The position numbers and the translations under genes are program-made. Shown here piece after piece: positions 17,279 through 25,069 of a stretch of DNA of 33,058 nucleotides. The DNA lies in NCBI GenBank assembly GCA_018667855.1, contig JABIRL010000021.1:1-33058 (forward strand). Direction: 5' to 3'. The notes under the pieces were generated by a model. It was not told where the DNA came from and made no database searches. It worked only from the letters and a program-made list of their open reading frames with translations. Within the stretch, counting starts at the first letter, position 1. Each line of letters begins with the position of its first letter. This DNA is from Rhodospirillaceae bacterium. Lineage in GTDB: Bacteria; Pseudomonadota; Alphaproteobacteria; GCA-2731375.

Positions 17279-17797
17279 CTAAGAAATGGGATAAAAGGTC
17301 GTTGTATAGCCGACGGATGGACCGCCGGCTGGTTCCACATAGCCAAACCAGTCATAAAACGTGCAACCGAGAATAAATTCATTTCGGCCATCATCCGTTG
17401 CCAAAGGCATGATCAGACGCTCACCATCTCCCGGACGGTTCGTGTTCGTGTAGATGGGACCGACCTCGTGACAAATCGCCGGTTCCGAACAGACCCTCGT
17501 CAATTTGCCCTCCACGATACCGGCGACCTCTTCATCCAATAGGTCCTGATGGGTCTTGCCGGACAAATTCTGCTCGAAAATGGTCTGCACGGATTCTCCC
17601 GCCAGCCGAAACCGAAACCGGCCCACATCATGGTCCAGCTGCATCAACCAGATTTCGGCCAGCGCCCATGGTATTGCAATGGGATCAAGCTGCGAACGCT
17701 TCGGCACGGATGCGCCGTTACGCAGGTCCAGCCAATAAACCAGAAGCTTGCGGAGGCCCTCGTTCTTTATGTGATCTATGGGGCTGAGGTCTGAAAT
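17279..17797 (-). CDS. PAS-domain (PAS_5-type) protein with no canonical start codon
   Basis: A short PAS-domain protein of the kind common in Rhodospirillales. Features seen are LVYWLDLRNG, SVPKRSQLDPIAIPWALAEI, RFRFRLAGESVQTIF and a closing aromatic strand. A GTG at 17707 would start at VPKRSQ and cut off YWLDLRNG, which is a conserved part of this family. Upstream the frame is open for 36 codons back to the proC stop TAG (17816-17818), yet holds no ATG, GTG or TTG. ATT at 17795-17797 is the best-placed non-standard start (Trp then at residue 22); an AGGAAAG sits behind the proC stop. Alternatives are stop-codon readthrough from proC, or a gene that has lost its start. Function beyond ligand or signal sensing cannot be stated. 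Confidence 0.6.
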   Translation of the reverse strand: MSDLSPIDHIKNEGLRKLLVYWLDLRNGASVPKRSQLDPIAIPWALAEIWLMQLDHDVGRFRFRLAGESVQTIFEQNLSGKTHQDLLDEEVAGIVEGKLTRVCSEPAICHEVGPIYTNTNRPGDGERLIMPLATDDGRNEFILGCTFYDWFGYVEPAGGPSVGYTTTFYPIS

Positions 17798-17815
17798 TGA
17801 TCTAAACTTTCTTTC

Positions 17816-18646
17816 CTAGGCGCCTAATTCCCGGCCACGCTTTTCCGCCGCCCGGACCGCCGCGGTCATCAGTGGCTGTAGGCCGCCATCGCCCATCAGA
17901 ACTTCCAGAGCCGCTTGCGTGGTACCGCCGGGCGAGGTGACATTGATACGCAACTGCGCCGCCGCGTCATCGGATTGACGGGCCAGTTCGCCGGATCCGG
18001 AAACCGTCTGTAGGGCCAGACGCGCAGCCAGATCCGGTTCCAACCCCACATCGACGGCCGCCTGCGCCAGGCACTCAATCAGATGAAAGACATAGGCCGG
18101 CCCGCTACCGCTTACCGCCGTTACCGCGTCCATTAGAGCTTCATCCGCCAGCCAGGCCGTATCACCCACCGCCGCCATCAGACCGGCGCACAGCTCTTTC
18201 TGGGCCACGTCCGCATTGCCGTTGGCGCAGAGGACCGACATGCCCCTGCGCACCGCCGCCGGCGTGTTCGGCATGACCCTGACCACCGCCGCCGCGCTGC
18301 CCAGATTATCTTCAAAAAATCGGATCGGCGTACCGGCGGCAATAGACAGAAACACCGCGCCGCCCGCCGCGAAGCGGCCATACGGCGGCACCACATCGCC
18401 CATAACCTGGGGCTTGACTGCGAAAATCACCACCGCCGGTGCAAAATCCGCCGGTATACCGGCGGCCTCGGCCAATACGGTCACGCCAGACGGCACGGCG
18501 CTGCGGTCGGCATCAAGGGCGGGTTCCACCACCAAGACCTGGTCGGCGACGATCCCCTGATCCAGCCAGCCGCCCAGCAGGGCGCCACCCATCTTGCCGC
18601 AGCCCACCAATAGTATGGGTCCGGTCACACCGGTCATTTCAGACAT
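17816..18646 (-). CDS. proC: Pyrroline-5-carboxylate reductase
   Basis: A 276-residue NAD(P)H-dependent reductase for the last step of proline synthesis. The nucleotide-binding loop is LLVGCGKMGGALLGGW; FAVKPQ, RVMPNTPAAVRRGM and the C-terminal signature AVSGSGPAYVFHLIECLAQA complete the family pattern, and VTSPGGTTQAALEVL follows. It begins 3 bp after the stop of the YbjN gene, so the two are co-translated or co-transcribed. The TAG stop is in frame with the PAS ORF behind it. Confidence 0.96.
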   Translation of the reverse strand: MSEMTGVTGPILLVGCGKMGGALLGGWLDQGIVADQVLVVEPALDADRSAVPSGVTVLAEAAGIPADFAPAVVIFAVKPQVMGDVVPPYGRFAAGGAVFLSIAAGTPIRFFEDNLGSAAAVVRVMPNTPAAVRRGMSVLCANGNADVAQKELCAGLMAAVGDTAWLADEALMDAVTAVSGSGPAYVFHLIECLAQAAVDVGLEPDLAARLALQTVSGSGELARQSDDAAAQLRINVTSPGGTTQAALEVLMGDGGLQPLMTAAVRAAEKRGRELGA

Positions 18647-18649
18647 AAC

Positions 18650-19153
18650 TTAGGCCTCTCCCATGGTCTCCAACATGGCAGCGGCAATGGCCTCCGCCGG
18701 AGACTTCCCGCCCCATATAACAAATTGGAAGGCGGGATAGAAGCGTTCGCATTCAGTTATGGCAATTTCGATCAGCTCTTCCATCTGACTGGCGTGCAGT
18801 CCAGCCCCGCCGCGGGTCAGGACCGCGTGACGGAACATGGGCACGCCGTCCTCGATCCACAGGTCGAAATGGCCCAGCCACATGCGTTCGTTGACCATGG
18901 CGAGCAGACCGTGAACATCTTCCTGACGCTTATCCGGCACGCGCATATCGTAGGCGGAGGCCAGCTGCAGGCCGCCCTGGGCGGAGTTGAAGGAAAAGCC
19001 AAGGTGGTAGTCACACCAGGTACCGGCCACGGTGACCGACAATTCCTCGTCGCAGTTACGTTCGAACGGCCACTGATTGGCAGCAACGATATCTTCGACC
19101 AGATCGAGAGGATTATCCGCTGTCGAAACGAGATCATCCGCAACCATGCTCAT
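18650..19153 (-). CDS. YbjN domain-containing protein
   Basis: A 167-residue soluble protein of the YbjN family, related to type III secretion chaperones in fold. The pattern of an N-terminal acidic helix (NPLDLVEDIVAANQWPFERN), a beta sheet (WCDYHLGFSFNSAQGGLQLASAYDM) and two C-terminal helices is typical. In Alphaproteobacteria it is usually found before proC and after the BMFP gene, as here. Its molecular role is not established. Start 19153 (MSMVADD) or 19147 (MVADD); codons further upstream in this frame are not protein-like. Confidence 0.85.
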   Translation of the reverse strand: MSMVADDLVSTADNPLDLVEDIVAANQWPFERNCDEELSVTVAGTWCDYHLGFSFNSAQGGLQLASAYDMRVPDKRQEDVHGLLAMVNERMWLGHFDLWIEDGVPMFRHAVLTRGGAGLHASQMEELIEIAITECERFYPAFQFVIWGGKSPAEAIAAAMLETMGEA

Positions 19154-19310
19154 AACTCTGAAGCCCCACATCTTGTGGTGTCGAGACGTCAATACACCAT
19201 GAAGGGTAATCTTGCAGAAGGGCCTATTCGGTGCAAGGAGACTCTGGACGACCCGTCGGCAGGGCAGGCCCAGCGCGGCGAAATCTCTATTTTTTGGCTG
19301 TTTTAGGGGA

Positions 19311-19649
19311 TTACTTTGCTTTGGCCGCAGGATTGACCTTGGCTTTGGCCGCCACCTTCGTCTTGCTGGCCGCGGCGGCGCGGGGTGTTCGTTTGGCATT
19401 GCCGGCCTGAATCACCTTTTCCAAAGCCGCCACGCGCTTATTCAAAGCCTCGTTTTCCGTGCGGGCTTTCTCCGCCATGGCCTTGACCACATCGAATTCT
19501 TCCCGGGTGATCAGATCCATACGATCCAGCAGACGTTCCAGACGCTGGCGCAACAGGGTCTCGGCTTCCCGACCCGCGCCCTGAACCAGGCCGGCGGCTG
19601 ATGTGGCCAGCTTGGATACGTCATCCAAGATGCTGCGGTTTCCAGACAT
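19311..19649 (-). CDS. ubiK: BMFP-domain accessory factor (UbiK-like)
   Basis: A 112-residue protein with a predicted amphipathic helix and coiled coil (TREEFDVVKAMAEKAR, ENEALNKRVAALEKVIQ), the mark of the BMFP family. UbiK in E. coli is an accessory factor for aerobic ubiquinone synthesis and can perturb membranes. The tail is rich in Lys/Ala (KTKVAAKAKVNPAAKAK), low-complexity and probably disordered. It is transcribed divergently from lgt with 96 bp between start codons. Confidence 0.88.
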   Translation of the reverse strand: MSGNRSILDDVSKLATSAAGLVQGAGREAETLLRQRLERLLDRMDLITREEFDVVKAMAEKARTENEALNKRVAALEKVIQAGNAKRTPRAAAASKTKVAAKAKVNPAAKAK

Positions 19650-19745
19650 GTGCGATCCTTCTCGTATACCGCCTTAATATGGCCATGGCGGGGCCGGCTG
19701 GCAAGGCGTCTTGCCCCATGCCCGCGCCCCGGTTATATCGGAACC

Positions 19746-20561
19746 ATGATTGCTTCAACTTCATTTGCCGCCCCGCTGGCGGTACTGACCTTTCCGCAAA
19801 TCGACCCGGTGCTGTTGCAACTGGGTCCCTTCGCCATCCGTTGGTATGCCCTGGCCTATATCGCGGGTCTGTTGCTGGGCTGGCGTTATATGCTGCGTCT
19901 GAACACGAAACGGGCCCATATGACCACCCCGGAAGTGATCGACGACCTGTTGGTCTGGGCTATCGTCGGCGTCATCCTGGGCGGGCGCATAGGCTATGTG
20001 CTGTTTTATAACCTGCCCTATTACAGCGCCAATCCCATGCAGGCCCTCGCTGTCTGGCAAGGCGGCATGTCATTTCATGGCGGCTTGCTGGGTGTCACGG
20101 TGGCGATGATCTGGTTTTCCCGGCGGCGCGGGCTTGAATTGCTGCGGCTTAGCGATCTGGTTTCCTGCGCCGTTCCGTTGGGGTTGTTTTTCGGCCGCAT
20201 CGCCAATTTCATCAATGGCGAGCTGTATGGCCGGGCCTCGGATTTACCCTGGGCATTCGTTTTCCCCCACGCGGGGCCCCTGCCCCGCCATCCCAGCCAA
20301 CTTTATGAGGCCGTTCTTGAAGGTCTGGTGTTGTTTCTGGTTCTGGCCTGGCTGGCCTGGCGCAGGGACGCTCTACAAAAGCCGGGTCTTTTGACCGGCG
20401 TCTATCTGTGCGGCTATGCCCTGGCCCGCGCCCTGGTCGAACTGGTCCGCCAGCCCGACGCCCAGCTGGGCCTGCTGACCCTGGGCACCACCATGGGGCA
20501 GTGGTTGTCCCTGCCGATGTTGCTGGGTGGGCTGTATCTGATCTGGCGCGCCCGGCGATGA
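19746..20561 (+). CDS. lgt: Prolipoprotein diacylglyceryl transferase
   Basis: A 271-residue inner-membrane enzyme that adds diacylglycerol from phosphatidylglycerol to the lipobox Cys, the first step of lipoprotein maturation. It has about seven hydrophobic segments; GGMSFHGGLLG, the signature GRIANFINGELYGR, and HPSQLYEA are all present. The start at 19746 was chosen because the frame upstream is not protein-like. The stop overlaps the next ATG (ATGA). The lipoprotein BamF and LspA encoded in this window are its natural partners. Confidence 0.95.
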   Translation: MIASTSFAAPLAVLTFPQIDPVLLQLGPFAIRWYALAYIAGLLLGWRYMLRLNTKRAHMTTPEVIDDLLVWAIVGVILGGRIGYVLFYNLPYYSANPMQALAVWQGGMSFHGGLLGVTVAMIWFSRRRGLELLRLSDLVSCAVPLGLFFGRIANFINGELYGRASDLPWAFVFPHAGPLPRHPSQLYEAVLEGLVLFLVLAWLAWRRDALQKPGLLTGVYLCGYALARALVELVRQPDAQLGLLTLGTTMGQWLSLPMLLGGLYLIWRARR

Positions 20562-21625
20562 ACCAATTGGGGCGCTATCTGGCCGAACAGATCCGGCTGC
20601 AGGGCCCTTTATCCATCGCCGATTACATGGCCGCCGCCCTGGGCCACCCGAAATGGGGCTACTACACATCACGCGACCCCTTCGGCAGCTCGGGAGATTT
20701 CATCACCGCCCCGGAAGTCAGCCAGATGTTCGGCGAGTTGATCGGCCTGTGGTGCGCCGAACGCTGGCAGACCATGGGCGCGCCGCCGCGCTTTGTCCTG
20801 GCCGAATTGGGTCCCGGCCGCGGCACCCTGATGGCCGATGCCCTGCGCGCCGCCGCCGCGATGCCGGGGTTTGTCGCGGCCGCGCAGGTGCATATGGTTG
20901 AAACCAGCCCTGTCCTCAGGGCCGCGCAACGTGATGCATTAGCGGATCATAGCGTTACCTGGCACGACCGCATCGCCGAGCTGCCCCCAGGGCCCCTGTT
21001 GGTGATCGCCAACGAATTCTTTGACGCCCTGCCCATTCGCCAATTCCAGCGAGCGGCGGACGGCTGGCACGAACGCATGGTGGCCGTAAACGGCGAAGAG
21101 TTTTGCCTTGTACTCAATCCAGTCGTGACGCCGGGAGAACCAGCAGCAGACGCCGCCACGGGCGCTATTGCGGAGGTATCACCAGCGCGTTCGGCGGCCA
21201 TGGGCGAGCTGGCACAGCAAATCTCTTCCGGCGGGGGCGCGGGTTTGATCATCGATTATGGCCATCTGCGGAGCACCGCGGGCGACACCCTGCAAGCCAT
21301 GCGCGCCCACGGTTATGCCGACCCCATGGCGGCGCCGGGCGAGGCCGATTTGACGGCACATGTGGATTTTCAGGCTCTGGGCGATGCTGCCCGCGGTTGC
21401 GGCGCCGACACTTTCGGCCCCGTGAGCCAGGCGCAGTTCCTGAACGCGCTGGGCATCGCCACGCGGGCGGAGATGCTGCAAGGCGCAGCAACGCCGTCTC
21501 AAGCGAAAGATATCGCCTCGGCCTTGCATCGGCTGACGGGCCGGGATCAAATGGGCGAATTGTTCAAGGTCATGGCCGTCGCCGCGCCCGGCGGCCAAGC
21601 CCCCCTTGGTTTTGAGGATAATTGA
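20558..21625 (+). CDS. SAM-dependent methyltransferase, NDUFAF7/MidA family
   Basis: A 355-residue class I methyltransferase. SIADYMAAALGHPKWGYY, SSGDFITAPEVSQMFGE and VLAELGPGRGTLMADALRA (SAM site) are typical of the NDUFAF7/MidA family, whose mitochondrial member methylates an Arg of complex I subunit NDUFS2. IANEFFDALPIRQF and IIDYGHL are further family marks. The bacterial target is presumed to be the homologous complex I subunit, but is not shown here. It overlaps lgt by 4 bp, and its stop overlaps the start of pgeF, so the three form an operon. Confidence 0.92.
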   Translation: MNQLGRYLAEQIRLQGPLSIADYMAAALGHPKWGYYTSRDPFGSSGDFITAPEVSQMFGELIGLWCAERWQTMGAPPRFVLAELGPGRGTLMADALRAAAAMPGFVAAAQVHMVETSPVLRAAQRDALADHSVTWHDRIAELPPGPLLVIANEFFDALPIRQFQRAADGWHERMVAVNGEEFCLVLNPVVTPGEPAADAATGAIAEVSPARSAAMGELAQQISSGGGAGLIIDYGHLRSTAGDTLQAMRAHGYADPMAAPGEADLTAHVDFQALGDAARGCGADTFGPVSQAQFLNALGIATRAEMLQGAATPSQAKDIASALHRLTGRDQMGELFKVMAVAAPGGQAPLGFEDN

Positions 21626-22395
21626 TGACGCCCGCCCCGATCACGCATCCCCCGCTTGGCGTTACCCATGGCTTCTTCACCCGCCAGGGCGGCGTCTCCC
21701 AGGGCATACATGGGGGTCTGAACTGCGGCTATGGCTCCGATGATGGCACTGACGCGGTACGGCAGAACCGCGCCCGCGTGGCGGAGAGCCTGGCCATACC
21801 GGCGGAGGCCCTGATTACCGTACATCAAATCCACAGCGCCGATGTCATCGTGGCCGAGCAGCCCTGGCTGCCGGGTGCTGCCCCCCGCGGCGACGCCATG
21901 GTCACCACCCGGCCCGGCCTTGCCCTGGGTATTCTGACCGCCGATTGCACGCCGGTGCTGTTCGCCGATAGAGAGGCGGGCGTGATCGGCGCGGCGCATG
22001 CCGGCTGGCGCGGGGCGTTGGGCGGCGTGCTGGAAGCCACGGCGCAGGCGATGGAAGAGCTGGGCGCCGCGCGGCAACGTATCGCCACGGTGGTCGGGCC
22101 CTGCATTGCCCAGGCTACCTATGAAGTGGGACCGGAGTTCAAAGCTGAATTCCTGCGTAAAGACCGCTCCTACGAAAAATTCTTCGTCCCATCCACCAAA
22201 GCGGATCATCACCAGTTTGATCTGGCCGGCTTCGTCATGGCGCGGCTGGCACTGCTTGGCCTGGGTCCAAGCCATGATCTGGCCCTCGATACCTATGCCG
22301 ACGACGAACTATTCTACAGCTATCGCCGCTCGTGCCATCGCGACGAAAGCGATTATGGCCGGCAAATCTCCGCCATCGCCCTGCAGGCCAACTGA
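21625..22395 (+). CDS. pgeF: Peptidoglycan editing factor PgeF (laccase-domain protein)
   Basis: A 256-residue DUF152/laccase-domain protein. HGFFTRQGGVSQGIHGGLN, TVHQIHSADV, ILTADCTPVLF and GAAHAGWRGAL give the metal-site His and Cys residues of the family. PgeF in E. coli removes wrongly incorporated L-Ser from UDP-MurNAc precursors; older names are polyphenol oxidase and purine nucleosidase-like. VGPCIAQATYEVGPEF and FYSYRRSCHRDESDYGRQ close the protein. The ATG overlaps the previous stop (TGATG). Confidence 0.93.
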   Translation: MTPAPITHPPLGVTHGFFTRQGGVSQGIHGGLNCGYGSDDGTDAVRQNRARVAESLAIPAEALITVHQIHSADVIVAEQPWLPGAAPRGDAMVTTRPGLALGILTADCTPVLFADREAGVIGAAHAGWRGALGGVLEATAQAMEELGAARQRIATVVGPCIAQATYEVGPEFKAEFLRKDRSYEKFFVPSTKADHHQFDLAGFVMARLALLGLGPSHDLALDTYADDELFYSYRRSCHRDESDYGRQISAIALQAN

Positions 22396-22410
22396 ACGTC
22401 AGGATCACCC

Positions 22411-23496
22411 ATGACCATCGCCACCGTTCAAGCCGACCGATATTCAATTCCCCTGCCCGAAACCCTGTCGGATTCGACCCATGGCGAGATGAGCCATTTT
22501 GAGCTGGTCACCGTGCGGATTCGGGATCAGGACGGCGCCGAGGGTCTGGGCTACACCTATACCGTCGGGGCGGGAGCAGCGGCTATCTTGAACCTGATCC
22601 ACGATATGAAGCCCCTGCTGATCGGGGCGGAGGCCGGCCGGATCGAAGATCTGTGGCAGAAAATGTGGTGGCACCTGCATTATGCCGGGCGCGGCGGGCC
22701 CACCAGTTTCGCCATCTCCGCCATCGATATCGCCCTGTGGGATCTGAAGGCCAAGCGCGCGGAACAACCTCTGTGGCGTCTTTTGGGCGGTCACGATGCG
22801 AACGTCACTGCCTACGCGGGCGGTATTGATCTGTTTTTTCCGCTAGAAAAGCTGCTGGCCCAGACCCAAGGCAATCTGGACAAGGGGTTTCATGCCATCA
22901 AGATGAAGGTCGGACGCGACAGCCTGAGCGAGGATTTGGAACGGGTCGCCGCCATGCGGGATTTCCTCGGTGCAGATTTTCCCCTGATGGTCGATGCCAA
23001 CATGCGCTGGCGCATGGATCAAGCCATTCGCGCCGCCCAGGCGCTGCAGGAATACCGTCTGGTCTGGCTGGAGGAGCCCACCATCCCCGATGACCCCATG
23101 GGCCATGGCCGCATTGCCAGAGAGGGCGGCGTACCCATTGCGGCGGGAGAGAATCTTCACACGCTTTATGAATTCCGCAATCTGATCGCTGCCAGCGGCG
23201 TTGATTTCCCCGAACCGGATGTTTCCAACTGCGGCGGCATCACCATCTGGATGAAAGTGGCTCACCTGGCGGAAGCCAACAACCTGCCCGTCACCTCCCA
23301 CGGCGTCCATGATATCCATGTCCATCTGCTGGCCGCCGTGCCCAATAAATCTTATCTGGAAGTGCATGGCTTTGGCCTGGAACGCTTCATCGCCAATCCC
23401 ATGATCCTGAACGACACCGGCCACGCCGTCGCCCCCGAACGCCCCGGCCATGGCGTCGAGTTCGACTGGGATGGGCTATCGGTCTATGGTCCCTGA
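22411..23496 (+). CDS. Mandelate racemase/muconate lactonizing enzyme family protein
   Basis: A 361-residue enolase-superfamily enzyme. The capping domain (1-130) precedes a TIM barrel with KMKVG (Lys164 and Lys166, base on strand 2), Asp195 in DANMRW, Glu in WLEEP and Glu247 in AAGEN as Mg ligands, and His297/His300 in SHGVHDIHVHL. The KxK plus His arrangement fits the mandelate racemase subgroup: abstraction of a proton alpha to a carboxylate, giving racemisation or dehydration. The true substrate (sugar acid, amino-acid derivative or other) is unknown. It starts 15 bp after pgeF, and the dioxygenase gene follows closely. Confidence 0.9.
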   Translation: MTIATVQADRYSIPLPETLSDSTHGEMSHFELVTVRIRDQDGAEGLGYTYTVGAGAAAILNLIHDMKPLLIGAEAGRIEDLWQKMWWHLHYAGRGGPTSFAISAIDIALWDLKAKRAEQPLWRLLGGHDANVTAYAGGIDLFFPLEKLLAQTQGNLDKGFHAIKMKVGRDSLSEDLERVAAMRDFLGADFPLMVDANMRWRMDQAIRAAQALQEYRLVWLEEPTIPDDPMGHGRIAREGGVPIAAGENLHTLYEFRNLIAASGVDFPEPDVSNCGGITIWMKVAHLAEANNLPVTSHGVHDIHVHLLAAVPNKSYLEVHGFGLERFIANPMILNDTGHAVAPERPGHGVEFDWDGLSVYGP

Positions 23497-23518
23497 GGTT
23501 TCAGGGCGGCATCCGCAC

Positions 23519-24373
23519 ATGTTACAGGATCTACAAATCCGCAAAATCAACGGCCTTATCGGGGCCGAAATCACCAATGTGGATTTATCGCGGGACCTCG
23601 ATGAAGAGACGTTTGCCGCCATTCGGAAGGCGTTAGCCGAACACGTTGCCGTCTGTTTTCCCGATCAACCCTGGTCGCCGGGCCAGATGGTGGAGTTTGT
23701 CGGCAGATTTGGCCCCACATTAGTGCATCCGTATTTGAAATCACTCGACGGCCATCCGGCCATACACCAGTTGCTGAAAGAGCCCGAAGACAGCTTGAAT
23801 TTCGGCAATGACTGGCATTCCGATTTTTCCAATTTGGAACTTCCCGGCGCCTTCAATGCGCTCTACGCCGTGGAGGTCCCTGAATTCGGCGGCGAAACCG
23901 TAATCTGCAACACAGCCGCCGCGTACGAGGCGCTGTCGGACGGCATGAAATCCCTGTTGGATGGCCGACAGGCCTGGCACGGGTTTTCCAGCCATTATGT
24001 GGACAGTTATGCCGAGATCAAAGATCAGACCAGTGACAAACTCATCGAGCCGGAGGAATTGGCGGTAGATGGCGATCCGGTGCGCCATCCCGTGGTGCGC
24101 AGCCATCCCGAAAATGGCCGAAAGTCACTTTACGTCAATCCGTTCTTCACCCTGCGCCTTGACGACATGACTGAAGCGGAAAGCGCGCCGCTGTTGGGAT
24201 ACCTCTACCAACATTGCATCCGCCCGGAGTTCTGCCTGCGCATCAAGTGGCGGAAGGACATGCTGGCGATCTGGGACAACCGCCAATCCATGCACTACGC
24301 CGTCAACGACTATCACGGCCAAAGGCGCCTGATGAACCGGGTTCTGGTGATGGAGACCAGCCGTCCGGTCTAG
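23519..24373 (+). CDS. TauD/TfdA family Fe(II)/2-oxoglutarate dioxygenase
   Basis: A 284-residue non-haem iron dioxygenase. WHSDFS gives the His100-x-Asp102 iron pair, IWDNRQSMHYAVNDY holds the distal His (about 259), and an Arg of RRLMNRV binds 2-oxoglutarate. GGETVICNTAAAYEAL is also typical. Members hydroxylate sulfonates, phenoxyacids, carnitine precursors and other small acids; the substrate here is not evident. The start at 23519 gives MLQDLQIRKI; an ATG at 23486 overlaps the end of the upstream gene. It is probably co-transcribed with the enolase-superfamily gene 22 bp upstream. Confidence 0.9.
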   Translation: MLQDLQIRKINGLIGAEITNVDLSRDLDEETFAAIRKALAEHVAVCFPDQPWSPGQMVEFVGRFGPTLVHPYLKSLDGHPAIHQLLKEPEDSLNFGNDWHSDFSNLELPGAFNALYAVEVPEFGGETVICNTAAAYEALSDGMKSLLDGRQAWHGFSSHYVDSYAEIKDQTSDKLIEPEELAVDGDPVRHPVVRSHPENGRKSLYVNPFFTLRLDDMTEAESAPLLGYLYQHCIRPEFCLRIKWRKDMLAIWDNRQSMHYAVNDYHGQRRLMNRVLVMETSRPV

Positions 24374-24393
24374 CTATCTCAGCACGGAAAAGA

Positions 24394-25038
24394 TCAAAAC
24401 GTATCGAATTTCTTATAGGCATCGACCGGGTCCATGCCGCCCAGGATGGCATCCCGCATGGCGGTTTCGGTCGAGGCGACGGCCTCCGTTTCCGCAACTA
24501 CCGCCTCGGCCATATCCTGCGGAATGATCACCACGCCGTCGATGTCGGCCAGCACATAATCGCCGCTGTTAATGGTGACACCGCCGATATCGATGGGGGC
24601 GCCCATGCTTTCGGCAACCCAGCGCTTGCAGATGTCCTTGGGCGTGTTGAAACGGCAGAACACGGGAAAATCATTCTTCAACAAAAACGGCACGTCGCGG
24701 CAGCCGCCATCGACGATATAGCCGCGCACGCCGCGATAGTTCAGGGTCTCCGCCGATAGTTCACCCATCAGGGCCACTTCGTAGGTATTGGGCTGGCAGA
24801 TCAACACCTTGCCCGACGGCGCCTTGGACAGCACCGTGGCCCAGGCCAGCAGGGTCTCGCCCGCGTCCTTGTCCTCGCTGTAGTCGCCGTTGATGGTCTC
24901 GATCTGGCCGGCCAGACGGTGGTTGGGATCAAGGGCGTTGATGCCATGGGGCAGAACGCAGTTTTCATGGCCCATAGCGTTCATCACGTCATACACCGCG
25001 CTGGCATAAAGTTGTTCCAGGCGTTTCGTCAGATCCAT
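24394..25038 (-). CDS. RraA-like family protein (HMG/CHA aldolase or oxaloacetate decarboxylase type)
   Basis: A 214-residue RraA-fold protein. YIVDGGCRDVPFL matches the D-G-G-x-R-D active-site motif of class II HMG/CHA aldolases and related decarboxylases, which use a divalent metal to cleave 4-hydroxy-4-methyl-2-oxoglutarate or decarboxylate oxaloacetate. GVTINSGDYVLADIDGVVIIP is the other conserved region. The regulator RraA of RNase E has the same fold, but the active-site residues favour an enzyme. The ATG at 25038 follows GGGAGAT, which is the right arm of a small hairpin. It is convergent with the dioxygenase gene and 31 bp after the glycosyltransferase gene on the same strand. Confidence 0.85.
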   Translation of the reverse strand: MDLTKRLEQLYASAVYDVMNAMGHENCVLPHGINALDPNHRLAGQIETINGDYSEDKDAGETLLAWATVLSKAPSGKVLICQPNTYEVALMGELSAETLNYRGVRGYIVDGGCRDVPFLLKNDFPVFCRFNTPKDICKRWVAESMGAPIDIGGVTINSGDYVLADIDGVVIIPQDMAEAVVAETEAVASTETAMRDAILGGMDPVDAYKKFDTF

Positions 25039-25048
25039 CTCGAAATCT

Positions 25049-25066
25049 CCCAAAGTTAATTTTGGG
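25049..25066 (-). promoter_or_regulatory. Hairpin overlapping the ribosome site of the RraA-like gene
   Basis: On the minus strand CCCAAA (25066-25061) pairs with TTTGGG (25054-25049), leaving a 6-nt loop. The GGG of the right arm begins the GGGAGA ribosome site, 10 nt before the ATG. Folding could reduce translation; this is inferred. Confidence 0.35.
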
Positions 25067-25069
25067 ACA

